Notes: a model not told the origin generated them from the letters alone. A stretch of 64,000 nucleotides of DNA from Metabacillus kandeliae (GCF_021166585.1 NZ_JAJOZE010000001.1:328062-392061); one strand, 5' to 3'; counted from the stretch's first letter, positions 9,878 to 18,854 are shown. Made by a program: numbers and translations.

Positions 9878-10522
9878 TTAGAATCCGATCCGGCTATTAA
9901 ATTTCAGAGCGTCAACAGGGATGGCGGTTCCTTCTGTGTAGTGGGAGTTTCCGATTTTAAGATCTATTAGAATGGATCCGGCCAAACACTGATTGTTATT
10001 GCCTCTGTAGCATTCAAGTGTGAGGGCAGGCTCTTTATTAACAATAGGATCTATATTTGTATTCGGAAAGGTAAAGGGACTGTCACTGAGCACTGTTTGA
10101 GTTTCAGCTGTTTGGCCAGGTTCTTTAATGCTTTTTATAATTTGGCTACTGCGGAAAATAAATTTCACTGTTCTAATCTTGCTATTATCTGTTTCCACTT
10201 TTTCCTGAATGATCTGCTGCTTTTCATTTTTTTGCAGCTGTTTATTGCTTGTAATTTTAATGCAAAATGCTTTTTCATCATTCGTACAGTCGCTTACAAG
10301 ATCAGTGGAAGACTGATATAGCTCACTCAAAATATTAGACACAACGTAATCTGCTTCATCCCGCAGCTGTCCTTCCACACCCGTTTTTTCAAAGGTTTTA
10401 ACACCCATCATAAAAACATTATAGAAAATAATCATGACAATACTCGAAACGGCTAGTGCTGCCAGGAGCTCAATTAATGTTAATCCCCTTTCATCGCGAA
10501 AGGCTTCAGCGGATTTTCTCAC
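9878..10522 (-). CDS. type IV pilus minor pilin, PilW-like
   Basis: A 214-residue pseudopilin/minor pilin. The leader ends in Arg-Gly followed by LTLIELLAAL, with Glu at +5 and a hydrophobic N-terminal helix: a class III prepilin signal for the prepilin peptidase at 19448. The GTG at 10522 is chosen because the GGGAGG ribosome site is only two bases from the ATG at 10531 but 11 from the GTG; either start gives the same mature protein. It overlaps the end of the upstream pilin gene, indicating translational coupling. Cys pairs (near 55-70 and 170-180) may form disulfides. Confidence 0.8.
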   Translation of the reverse strand: MRKSAEAFRDERGLTLIELLAALAVSSIVMIIFYNVFMMGVKTFEKTGVEGQLRDEADYVVSNILSELYQSSTDLVSDCTNDEKAFCIKITSNKQLQKNEKQQIIQEKVETDNSKIRTVKFIFRSSQIIKSIKEPGQTAETQTVLSDSPFTFPNTNIDPIVNKEPALTLECYRGNNNQCLAGSILIDLKIGNSHYTEGTAIPVDALKFNSRIGF

Positions 10523-11033
10523 TTGTAACATATCCTCCCAGCTCAGCAGTTTGATTGCCCCATGTAACAGCAACCTTTACAGGCAGCAAATACTTCTTCT
10601 TTGTTTCATCCCAATTTTTCTTTTTCTCAATGGTGAAATCCACCTTATAAATTTGATTATTTATGTTCATGCTGAACATTCTGGCGCAGTCTGCTGCAGC
10701 ATTTCTTCCTTCAGCATAGCTGAATACCGGTTCTCCTGTTCCGGGCATTTTATCATTGCAGCGGTCCGCTCCAATTCTAAGAGAATCTCCATCTTTAAGA
10801 GGATCCTGATAGCGGGTTTTTAAATTGGAAAAGCTTTGCTTTTCCAAGTAGTTCATCATATTCCGCGCAACGTAGATTCCTAATGTTTGATCTTCGCTTT
10901 TTTTCGTATAAGAATATGCATGAGTAAAAAATTGCAGCATGGCAAAAGTGATAATGCTGAAAACAACGATAGAAGCAAGAACTTCTATCAATGTAAATCC
11001 ACTTTTTTCATTTAGAAGTTTTCTAAAATTCAA
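10506..11033 (-). CDS. type IV pilus minor pilin, PilV-like
   Basis: A 175-residue prepilin. The leader is about 12 residues ending in Ser-Gly, then FTLIEVLASI with Glu at +5 and a hydrophobic helix to about residue 40. It starts at TTG with AGAAGGG just upstream. It is the first gene of the minus-strand operon of three minor pilins. Two Cys near 95-115 could form a disulfide loop. Minor pilins of this type prime pilus assembly and sit near the tip. The assignment to PilV rather than PulG/GspI-type is by size and order only. Confidence 0.8.
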   Translation of the reverse strand: MNFRKLLNEKSGFTLIEVLASIVVFSIITFAMLQFFTHAYSYTKKSEDQTLGIYVARNMMNYLEKQSFSNLKTRYQDPLKDGDSLRIGADRCNDKMPGTGEPVFSYAEGRNAAADCARMFSMNINNQIYKVDFTIEKKKNWDETKKKYLLPVKVAVTWGNQTAELGGYVTSEKIR

Positions 11034-11064
11034 GTGAATCCCTTCTTTCCAATTAATCTAGTTT

Positions 11065-11094
11065 ATTATACAATAAGTGATAGTCGATTATTGT
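11065..11094 (-). promoter_or_regulatory. minor pilin promoter -10 with overlapping 25-bp dyad
   Basis: On the minus strand TATAAT (11070-11065) lies about 32 bp before the pilV-like start. An inverted repeat with 7-bp arms (ACAATAA / TTATTGT, 11070-11076 and 11088-11094, 11-bp centre) covers the spacer and -35 area. No good -35 is present, suggesting a regulated promoter with the dyad as operator. Confidence 0.5.
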
Positions 11095-11171
11095 CTTTTT
11101 TAGGTATTTTTTAACTAATTTTAAAAGAAAAATGGTCTATTTATCATGATCCTTTTGGTGGGGGAGAGAGT

Positions 11172-12605
11172 TTGAAATATCTTTTTTTTCTGTTTATAGG
11201 TTTAATTGTCTGCATCCCTGTGCTTTTATTCCTACCTTTGAAGGTAAGAGGGAGAGGGAAGTGGGCAATGCTTGGGATGTCCTTCTTGGCAGCCTTTTTA
11301 TTCCTTTTTTCAAAAGAAATTATGCCTGTCTGGCAGGCTGGTCTTTTAGTATTCCTGCTGATACTCTGCACAAGCATGCTGCTTCAAAAAAGAGCTGAAG
11401 CTTTGTTTTCAACAGCAGCTGAAGCAGATGATTATGGGTACCAGGAAGAAGCAGAATCAGAGTTTGTCACTATGACAAACACCGAACCCCAGGAATTGAC
11501 TGTGGAAAGTGCAAGTGCTGAAAAAAGTGTATCTTATGAAACACAGCCTTCTGATGAGAAAGAAATTGAAGCAGCCGATGCTTCTGAAGACTGGTTTGAG
11601 GACTGGGAAAGCCAAAATGAAAGTGAGTCTGAAGAGCTGTTGGAGGCTGAAAAAGAGCCGGAAACCTCATCAGCAGAACTGGAATATAGCTTGGAAGAGC
11701 TTTTGGAAACTGACGGAATCAGCGAAACGGATGCGAAAGAGGCAGCAGAACCTGCTGATGAAGAGTTGCTGGACTTTCTGGAAGAACGCCACGCTGAAGA
11801 AAGTGTGCTGGCTGAAGAAGCAGCAGAACCGGAGTTTAATCTAGAAGAACTTTTAGAAGCTGACCATCAGACGGAGTCATCTGAAGCTGTCAATTCCTCA
11901 GAAGACCTTGAAGCACTTCTGGCAGCTGAAAAGCCGGAAGCAGACTCAATGGAAAAACAAGAAGAAGTAAATAGCGAAAGCTGGTTTGAAGAATCAGAGC
12001 TTGGAGAACTTTTGGCAAAAGCAGATGAGTTAAATAAAGAAGACTCTCATTCAGATGAGCACTTAGAAACAGAAGATTCCTTTAATCTAGAAAGCTGGTT
12101 TGATGAACCTGGAGAGAAGGAATCGCAGGATAGAGAAGAAAGTGAAAAAGAAGATAGCAATAGCCTGCCTGAAGAACCAGAGGCAGAAGCTCCAGCTGGA
12201 GCAGAAGATTCCCTTAATCCAGATAGCTGGTTCCATGAACCGGGAGAGAAGGAATCACTGGATAGAGAAGAAAGCCAAAGCGTGCGTAAAGCACAAGAGA
12301 TGGAAGATCCAATAGTCAGTGAAGATGTTGTAAAACAGTCTCTGCCTGAAGAAATTCTGGAGACTCTTTACTCGCAGCTATCCTATTTAAAACAGAAGAA
12401 TGAAATAGAAGAGTATGAAAAGGCGCTAACAGACGTAATAGATTCTGCTGTGTCAGAAAGAGACTATTTTGTATTTTTGCCGTTATATCTTAATTTATTA
12501 AAAGAAAAAGGCCAGCACGAAGCATTGCAGCATGCATTTTCCGAAGCGGAAAACAGGCTGAAGCCCTATCCATATCTCCTGCAGCAGCTGAATTGGTTTA
12601 AATAA
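11172..12605 (+). CDS. acidic membrane protein with repeated Trp-Phe motifs, first gene of the pilus operon
   Basis: A family I do not recognise. The 477 residues comprise two to three membrane segments (about 3-22, 32-47, 53-72), a very acidic Glu/Ser-rich region (about 85-385), and a helical C-terminus (390-477) that looks TPR-like. Short motifs recur in the acidic region: Trp-Phe at 141, 271, 309 and 353, the last two inside near-identical SWF(D/H)EPGEKES units, and LEELLE-type stretches near 173 and 223. It starts at TTG after a GGGGGAGAG ribosome site. Being first in the operon with pilB, pilT and pilC suggests a scaffold or regulator at the membrane; this is inference. The low-complexity part probably diverges fast. 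Confidence 0.7.
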   Translation: MKYLFFLFIGLIVCIPVLLFLPLKVRGRGKWAMLGMSFLAAFLFLFSKEIMPVWQAGLLVFLLILCTSMLLQKRAEALFSTAAEADDYGYQEEAESEFVTMTNTEPQELTVESASAEKSVSYETQPSDEKEIEAADASEDWFEDWESQNESESEELLEAEKEPETSSAELEYSLEELLETDGISETDAKEAAEPADEELLDFLEERHAEESVLAEEAAEPEFNLEELLEADHQTESSEAVNSSEDLEALLAAEKPEADSMEKQEEVNSESWFEESELGELLAKADELNKEDSHSDEHLETEDSFNLESWFDEPGEKESQDREESEKEDSNSLPEEPEAEAPAGAEDSLNPDSWFHEPGEKESLDREESQSVRKAQEMEDPIVSEDVVKQSLPEEILETLYSQLSYLKQKNEIEEYEKALTDVIDSAVSERDYFVFLPLYLNLLKEKGQHEALQHAFSEAENRLKPYPYLLQQLNWFK

Positions 12606-12641
12606 TCCAGATTACTATAAATTTTTAGGTGTGGTGAAGAA

Positions 12642-13403
12642 ATGAAGAAAAGTGTTGAGATTGTAGGACTTCCAATTATTCTAATTTCTGAGGGGAAAGA
12701 AGCGGGCAAGGTCAAGTCTCTTGTGCTGAATCCTGATAAAGGTACAGTCGATTTCCTGACAGTAGAGCATGAGGACTGGCAGGTAAGTGTAAAAGCTATT
12801 CCGTTTAAAAAAGTAATCGGGATCGGGGAATATGCCGTGACGATCGAAGCGGACAATGCCATCATTGATTTAAATGAGATACCAATTGCGAATCAGCTTG
12901 TAAATAAAAGAATTTCCATCATTGATACAAGAATTATGACAAGAAAAGGTCAGCTGGTCGGGGAAGCAAAAGAGTATTTTATTGATGAAGAAAATGGCAA
13001 TATTCTTGGCATTTTAGTCGGCATGAAAGAAAAGCAAACCGTCATAAAGTCAGATGATGTGATGACGTATGGAAAAGATATTCTCGTAGTGAATGAGAAC
13101 GTGACATTCCTTTCAAAAGAACAGGAGCTGGTTCAGTCTGCTGAAGCTGAAGAGGTAAAAGAAAGCGCAGCGCCTGCATCTGAGGTAAATACGGCAGAAG
13201 AAATTAGCCGGATGCCGCTTGATGAGATCAGGATGAAACAGCTGCAGCTGCTTGAAGGCAAGCGTGTGCTGAAGGATATACGCGGAAAAGATGGCCTGCT
13301 TGTCGCTGAAAAGGATACGTTTCTGACAGAAGAGCAAATCAGCAAAGCGCAGGAACAGGGACCGGGAACAATTGTAGAGTTATCAATGAATATTGAAATG
13401 TAA
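12642..13403 (+). CDS. PRC-barrel domain protein
   Basis: A 253-residue soluble protein. The first about 80 residues and residues about 85-155 look like two successive PRC-barrel folds (beta-rich, with the pattern GxVxxLxxxxxxGxV). A linker with acidic residues and a small C-terminal segment follow. The family includes YrrD-like proteins; PRC barrels are generally small binding modules. Neighbours are the acidic membrane protein (36 bp upstream) and the VanW gene (20 bp downstream). A role in pilus assembly or regulation is inferred from the operon only. Confidence 0.7.
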   Translation: MKKSVEIVGLPIILISEGKEAGKVKSLVLNPDKGTVDFLTVEHEDWQVSVKAIPFKKVIGIGEYAVTIEADNAIIDLNEIPIANQLVNKRISIIDTRIMTRKGQLVGEAKEYFIDEENGNILGILVGMKEKQTVIKSDDVMTYGKDILVVNENVTFLSKEQELVQSAEAEEVKESAAPASEVNTAEEISRMPLDEIRMKQLQLLEGKRVLKDIRGKDGLLVAEKDTFLTEEQISKAQEQGPGTIVELSMNIEM

Positions 13404-13423
13404 GGGTGAAGGAGCAAAAAAGG

Positions 13424-14905
13424 GTGAGCTCTAATTACGGGGTCAGAATATTACTAGCATTAACTCTTGGGACAGCTTTTTTAACAGGCTTTTCCTATGC
13501 AGGTGAAGCCGTATTCCAATCGTTTATGTACGGAGAGAAATTTTCGGGAAACACCAAAATTGCCTCGATCAGCATAAGCGGTCTCAGAGAGGAAGAAGCA
13601 AAGCAGAAGGTGGCTCAGGAAGCACAAAAATGGATGCAGAATGAGCCGATTTCTGTGTCTTTCGCTGGAAAAAAAGCTGTTTTAACCGATGATGTATACC
13701 TTTTCAATATTAGCGAAAGCGTCAGAAATGCGGTGTCCGGAAAGCGATCATCTCTTCTTACAGATGTGGACGAAGAGGCATTGAAAAAGGCTGTCAATAC
13801 TGCGGCAGGGAAACTCGGCTCTAAAATAAAAATAGATGCGCTGAAAAAAGATATTTTAACAAATGCGAGCCAGCTGTCAGGAAACCAAACCCTTTCTTTG
13901 GAGGCTTATACAGAAGGAAGCAGTGGAACAGTTATTTACGAAACAACGATACCGAACGCCAAATCCAGCAGCAATTTGGTCAGTGCAGTAAACAATCACC
14001 CATCAACCGTTATAAAAGCTCAATCTCAGCTTTCTGTGCTGGAGGCTTTTGGAAAGGATGCCATAGAGGACGAAGAAGCTCTCAGCAAGCTTGCCTCTGC
14101 TGTTTACAAAACGATACTGGGCACCAATTTTGATGTAATCGAACGCCACACAGGCCTCACTGTGCCGTCAGCTGAAGATCTCGGATATGAAGCGAAAATT
14201 GAACCGGGTTATTTAGATTTTAAAATTTTCAATCCAAATGACACCGACTATAAGCTCACGTTTGACTGGCTGGGTAATACCCTTCATGTGGCTGTGGTTG
14301 GAAAACCGCTCATTTATCAATATGACGTGGTGCGCTCCAGTCCTGAAACATTTGGGTTCAAGAAAATAGTACGCTATGATGCCGCGTTTTCTGAGGGTCA
14401 GGAGAAAACAGTTCAAACAGGCAAAAACGGTTATTTAATAAAGGTTTACCGCAATAAAGATGGAGATCAATCAAATACAGCACCATTTGCAGAGGATTTC
14501 TACCCGCCTGTTCATCAGATTGTAGCAAGGGCTTTAACACCTTCTGAAAAAACCGATACACAAACGGCCACACCGCTGCCTGATCAGCAAACATTAATAA
14601 ACAGCGCCATTCAGCAGCAAATAGTGGATTACTATATTAAAAATGGCGTTATGCCAGGTACTCAAGGAACACCAGCAACACCAGGCACTTCAGCGCAGGA
14701 TCCTGCTCAAACCCAGCAGCCAGATGCTGCACAGGAGAACAGTGAAACACAGCCCGCAGACTCTTCTGCTGAAGCTGGCAGACAGCCGGAAAATGCCACT
14801 CAGCCAGCTCAAGCTGATCCTTCCTTAAATGGAACCGCTGCAGAGAACGGACAGAAAAACCCTGATCACAATGCTGATGACAAGATTGTTCAAAATGAAA
14901 AATAA
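13424..14905 (+). CDS. VanW family exported protein
   Basis: 493 residues with one N-terminal hydrophobic segment (about 8-30, signal or anchor), a domain resembling the peptidoglycan-binding module often paired with VanW (about 45-170), and a VanW-like domain (about 255-310, with the pattern LDFKIFNPND...WLGNTLHV). The tail after about 400 is rich in Pro, Gln, Thr and Ala and probably disordered. The GTG at 13424 has AAGGAG at proper spacing; another in-frame GTG at 13406 overlaps that site. The gene sits directly before pilB. VanW proteins face the cell wall, so this one may help the pilus pass or anchor in peptidoglycan (inference). Confidence 0.75.
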   Translation: MSSNYGVRILLALTLGTAFLTGFSYAGEAVFQSFMYGEKFSGNTKIASISISGLREEEAKQKVAQEAQKWMQNEPISVSFAGKKAVLTDDVYLFNISESVRNAVSGKRSSLLTDVDEEALKKAVNTAAGKLGSKIKIDALKKDILTNASQLSGNQTLSLEAYTEGSSGTVIYETTIPNAKSSSNLVSAVNNHPSTVIKAQSQLSVLEAFGKDAIEDEEALSKLASAVYKTILGTNFDVIERHTGLTVPSAEDLGYEAKIEPGYLDFKIFNPNDTDYKLTFDWLGNTLHVAVVGKPLIYQYDVVRSSPETFGFKKIVRYDAAFSEGQEKTVQTGKNGYLIKVYRNKDGDQSNTAPFAEDFYPPVHQIVARALTPSEKTDTQTATPLPDQQTLINSAIQQQIVDYYIKNGVMPGTQGTPATPGTSAQDPAQTQQPDAAQENSETQPADSSAEAGRQPENATQPAQADPSLNGTAAENGQKNPDHNADDKIVQNEK

Positions 14906-14919
14906 AGTAGGGAGTTTAC

Positions 14920-16581
14920 ATGACAACAGAACGTAAACGACTTGGCGACCTCTTAGTAGATGCTGGACTCATTACAACTGAACAGCTGCAAACCGCATTG
15001 AGTGAAAAGCAAAAGGGCCAGCGGATCGGAGATGCTCTCCTTGAAAGAGGCTATATTACAGAGCAGCAGCTGATAGAAGTGCTGGAATTTCAGCTGGGCA
15101 TCCCGCATGTCAGCTTATACCGCTATCCGTTTGACCAGAAGCTGATGAACATTGTTCCAAAGGATATCGCGAAACGGAATCTGGTTGTTCCTCTGAAAAA
15201 AGAGGGAGACAAACTGTTTGTTGCCATGGCAGATCCGATGAACTTTTATGCGATCGATGATTTGAGGCTTGCTACGGGCTTTCAAATCCAGACAGCGATC
15301 GCCACAAAGGATGACATCCTGAGAGCTATAACGAAATATTACGATATTGATGACAGCATGACAGATGTAATGAGGGAGCTTCAGGTTGATGATGCGGTAA
15401 TTGAAGAGACGACAGCTGCAGATGATTCTCCGATTGTCAGGCTTGTGAATCAAATTTTGCAGAATGCCGTTCAGCAAAAAGCCAGCGATATTCATATTGA
15501 TCCTCATGAAACGAAAATACAAATCCGCTACAGGGTCGATGGTGTTCTTCGGAATGAACGGACTTTGCCGAAACACATGCAAAGCGTCATGACAGCGCGT
15601 CTGAAAATCATGGCTAATCTTGATATTACCGAGCATAGAATTCCGCAGGATGGCAGAATTAAAACGAACATTGACCTTCATCCGATTGACCTTCGCGTTT
15701 CAACGCTTCCGACGGTTTACGGCGAAAAAATCGTTATGCGGATTCTGGATCTCGGCAGCTCGCTGAATGATGTGGACAAACTCGGATTTAACAGCTTGAA
15801 TTTAAAGCGGTTTAACGCGCTCATTGAGAAACCGACAGGGATTGTCCTTATAACAGGACCGACGGGCTCAGGGAAATCATCCACTCTTTATGCAGCACTG
15901 AACAGGCTGAACAGCGAGCAGGTGAACATCATCACCATTGAGGATCCTGTTGAATACCAGCTTGAAGGCATCAACCAGATTCAGGTGAATGCAAATGTCG
16001 GTATGACCTTTGCAAAAGGATTGCGGTCCATTTTGAGACAAGACCCGAACATCATCATGGTCGGGGAGATCCGGGACAAAGAAACTGCAGAAATTGCCGT
16101 AAGAGCTTCTCTCACAGGACACTTAGTGCTGAGCACCCTGCATACAAATGATGCATTGGGAACCATCACAAGGCTGATGGATATGGGAGTTGAGCCGTTT
16201 CTTGTCGCTTCTTCCCTTGCAGGTGTTGTTTCCCAGCGTCTGGTCAGAAGAGTCTGCAGGGACTGTGCAAGAGAACAGGCAGCAACAAAGCGCGAGATAG
16301 AGATTTTTGCGAAAAGAGGATTGTCCATCCAGAAAATTGTCAGAGGAGAAGGATGCGGCATGTGCAACATGACCGGCTATAAAGGAAGACTTGCCATTCA
16401 TGAGCTGCTTGTGATCAATGAGGAAATGCAGAAGGTCATCATGAACAATGAACCTTACTCAAAGCTCAGAGAATTGGCAGTAAAGAATAAAACCATTTTT
16501 CTCTTGGATGACGGCTTATTAAAAGTAAAACAAGGATTGACGACAACGGAGGAAATCCTCCGCATCGCCATCAGCGAATAG
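14920..16581 (+). CDS. pilB: type IV pilus extension ATPase PilB with MshEN c-di-GMP-binding domain
   Basis: A 553-residue GspE/PilB-type ATPase that powers pilin polymerisation at the inner membrane. The N-terminus has two consecutive 24-residue MshEN motifs: residues 7-30 (RLG...G.I....L...L, last position Lys instead of Gln) and 35-58 (RIG...G.I....L...L..Q, exact). Such pairs bind c-di-GMP in characterised MshE-type ATPases. The core has Walker A GPTGSGKS (313-320), Walker B around MVGEIRD, and two CxxC pairs (CRDC and CGMC) that form the zinc site. pilT follows 8 bp later. B. subtilis ComGA is shorter and lacks this arrangement. Confidence 0.95.
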   Translation: MTTERKRLGDLLVDAGLITTEQLQTALSEKQKGQRIGDALLERGYITEQQLIEVLEFQLGIPHVSLYRYPFDQKLMNIVPKDIAKRNLVVPLKKEGDKLFVAMADPMNFYAIDDLRLATGFQIQTAIATKDDILRAITKYYDIDDSMTDVMRELQVDDAVIEETTAADDSPIVRLVNQILQNAVQQKASDIHIDPHETKIQIRYRVDGVLRNERTLPKHMQSVMTARLKIMANLDITEHRIPQDGRIKTNIDLHPIDLRVSTLPTVYGEKIVMRILDLGSSLNDVDKLGFNSLNLKRFNALIEKPTGIVLITGPTGSGKSSTLYAALNRLNSEQVNIITIEDPVEYQLEGINQIQVNANVGMTFAKGLRSILRQDPNIIMVGEIRDKETAEIAVRASLTGHLVLSTLHTNDALGTITRLMDMGVEPFLVASSLAGVVSQRLVRRVCRDCAREQAATKREIEIFAKRGLSIQKIVRGEGCGMCNMTGYKGRLAIHELLVINEEMQKVIMNNEPYSKLRELAVKNKTIFLLDDGLLKVKQGLTTTEEILRIAISE

Positions 16582-16589
16582 GTGACAGG

Positions 16590-17630
16590 ATGAAAACTTT
16601 AATTGACAGCATTTTATCTACCGCCCATGAACGACATGCCTCTGATATCCACCTTTCTGTAGGTGTTCCGCCTATTTTAAGAATTAATGGAGATTTAATT
16701 AAATTAGGTGAAAAATTTCTCGTTCCGGCCGATACAGAAGGTATGGCAAAAGCCATTATTTCAAAAACAAAATGGCCGCTTTTTGAGGAAAAAGGCGAAT
16801 TGGATTTTTCCTACGGCATTCCTGGCGTTTCGAGATTCCGGGTCAATGCCTTCCGCCAGCGTTCCTGCATCTCCCTTTCCATCCGGATTGTGCCGAGAGC
16901 CATCCCTTCCATTGATTCTCTTGACCTGCCGCCTGTGCTGAAGCAGATAACAGAAAAGCCGCACGGCCTCATTCTTGTGACAGGACCGACTGGCAGCGGC
17001 AAGTCTACGACGCTTGCATCTATGATTGACTATATGAACCAGACCAACAAAAAGCATGTGATTACATTAGAGGACCCGATTGAATATCTTCATAAGCATC
17101 AGCAATGCGTGATCGAGCAGCGGGAAGTGGGTTTTGATACGCAAAGCTTTGCGTCAGGATTAAAAGCAGCGCTTCGGCAGGATCCGGATGTCATCCTTGT
17201 CGGCGAGCTGAGGGACCTAGAAACGATTCATACTGCTATCACGGCGGCAGAAACAGGCCATCTTGTGCTTGGTACGCTTCATACTTCATCTGCTGCTTCC
17301 ACAATTGACAGAATCATAGATGTGTTTCCTGCCAATCAGCAGCCGCAAATACGCCTGCAGATTGCCTCAGTGTTAATCGGCGTTGTCTCTCAAAGGCTTT
17401 TCCCGACAGCAGACCGCACAGGCAGAAAAGCAGTGACAGAGATTCTTTTAAACAACGCGGCAGTCGGTAACTTAATACGAAATGAAAAAACGCATCAAAT
17501 TCCAAGTGTGATACAAACAAGCAGAGCACAGGGCATGCACTCTTTTCAAAGCAAGCTTGATGAACTCGTCAAAAGCGGTGTTATTTCACAGGACACTGCA
17601 CTGCCGTATATGCAGGGGAAGGCTGAATAA
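16590..17630 (+). CDS. pilT: type IV pilus retraction ATPase PilT
   Basis: A 346-residue hexameric ATPase that depolymerises pili, giving twitching motility or DNA pulling. Walker A GPTGSGKS is at 132-139, the Asp box and Walker B are around RQDPDVILVGELRD, His-box residues follow, and there is no zinc motif, as expected for PilT. The C-terminal motif usually AIRNLIRE appears as AVGNLIRN. GGTGACAGG is the ribosome site. Its stop overlaps the pilC start by one base. A PilT is unusual beside a Bacillus competence-type system and argues for retractile pili. Confidence 0.95.
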   Translation: MKTLIDSILSTAHERHASDIHLSVGVPPILRINGDLIKLGEKFLVPADTEGMAKAIISKTKWPLFEEKGELDFSYGIPGVSRFRVNAFRQRSCISLSIRIVPRAIPSIDSLDLPPVLKQITEKPHGLILVTGPTGSGKSTTLASMIDYMNQTNKKHVITLEDPIEYLHKHQQCVIEQREVGFDTQSFASGLKAALRQDPDVILVGELRDLETIHTAITAAETGHLVLGTLHTSSAASTIDRIIDVFPANQQPQIRLQIASVLIGVVSQRLFPTADRTGRKAVTEILLNNAAVGNLIRNEKTHQIPSVIQTSRAQGMHSFQSKLDELVKSGVISQDTALPYMQGKAE

Positions 17631-18838
17631 TGGCAAGGTTTGTATATGAAGGCAGAGATAAATCCGGCAAAGTTTCAGGCAAGGTGACAGCGCCATCCAA
17701 GCGGGAAGCGGTGATCAAGCTTGGTGAATCAGGCATAAAGGTCATACAGCTGAGCGAGGTTCCGGAATCACTCCTCACAAAAGACATCGCGATCGGAAAC
17801 CCGGTAAAGCTGCAGGATTTTGTGATTTATTTAAGGCAGTTTTCCACCCTTTTAAAAGCAGGGGTATCTGTTGTTGATTCAACCAACATCCTTGCAAAGC
17901 AGACAAGCAGCAAACCGCTGAGAAAAGCATTGGAGCAAATGGAAGAAGATTTAAGAGAAGGAAACGCACTTTCTTCTGCTGCAGCCAAGCACTCGAAAAT
18001 CTTCTCCAGCATGTTCATTAACATGATCAGGGCAGGAGAAGCCGGGGGAAACATGGATGAAACGCTTGACAGACTAGCTGTTCACTATGAAAAGCAAAAC
18101 AAGACAAAGCAGAAAATCCAGTCTGCGCTAGCCTATCCAATTACAGTAGCATTTGTTGCAGTTGGTGTTGTCATCTTTCTATTAGTTTCTGTTGTGCCAA
18201 CCTTTGTGACCATGTTTGAAGGATTTGGTGCCCAGCTTCCTGCCATTACACTGTTTGTCCTGAATTCCAGTAATTTTATGCAGGCTTACTGGTGGCTTGT
18301 GATCGGTATAATGGTGCTTCTGGCCGTGATTTTTATTTTGCTCAGAAGAAACCCTGCCAGTAAATATTACTTGGATTTAATAGGACTGAAGATTCCGTTC
18401 TTCGGCAAAATGATTCAAAAAGCCGTACTTGCCAGAATGACGAGAACGCTCAGTTCGCTCTTTTCAAGCTCTGTTCCTATCCTACAGGCAATGGGAATTG
18501 TAGAGAAGATTGTTGAAAACGAAGTCATTGCAAAAGTGATTGGCCAATCAAAGGTTTCACTTGAGAATGGACTCTCCTTAACAGATCCTATGAAAAAGCA
18601 TTGGGCCTTTCCTCCGCTGGTCACACAAATGATCGCGATCGGGGAAGAAACAGGTTCACTGGACGCCATGCTGGGCAAAGTCGCGGACTTTTATGAAGAA
18701 GAAGTAGAGAACAGCACAGATCAATTAAAAGCCATTATTGAGCCAATAATGATTGTAGTGCTTGCAGCTATAGTAGGGACTATTGTAATAGCTATAATGA
18801 TTCCAATGTTTGATATATTCAACCATATTAAGAAATAA
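17630..18838 (+). CDS. pilC: type IV pilus inner membrane platform protein PilC
   Basis: 402 residues of the GspF/PilC family, the membrane platform turned by PilB and PilT. Two cytoplasmic T2SSF domains (about 60-190 and 265-385) are separated by membrane segments near 165-190 and 220-240, with a final one near 370-395. Conserved GE.(T/G)G signatures occur in both halves (GEAGG and GEETG). The start overlaps the pilT stop (TAATG), so the two are translationally coupled. The major pilin follows after 93 bp. Confidence 0.95.
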   Translation: MARFVYEGRDKSGKVSGKVTAPSKREAVIKLGESGIKVIQLSEVPESLLTKDIAIGNPVKLQDFVIYLRQFSTLLKAGVSVVDSTNILAKQTSSKPLRKALEQMEEDLREGNALSSAAAKHSKIFSSMFINMIRAGEAGGNMDETLDRLAVHYEKQNKTKQKIQSALAYPITVAFVAVGVVIFLLVSVVPTFVTMFEGFGAQLPAITLFVLNSSNFMQAYWWLVIGIMVLLAVIFILLRRNPASKYYLDLIGLKIPFFGKMIQKAVLARMTRTLSSLFSSSVPILQAMGIVEKIVENEVIAKVIGQSKVSLENGLSLTDPMKKHWAFPPLVTQMIAIGEETGSLDAMLGKVADFYEEEVENSTDQLKAIIEPIMIVVLAAIVGTIVIAIMIPMFDIFNHIKK

Positions 18839-18854
18839 TTTTACAAAATAGTAG

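Noticed and set aside
11041-11171. ComK box controlling the pilus operons
   Set aside because: The AT-rich tracts do not give the AAAA-N5-TTTT pair at a permitted spacing.
15115-15681. 188-codon minus-strand frame inside pilB
   Set aside because: Shadow frame of a conserved ATPase gene, no start signal.
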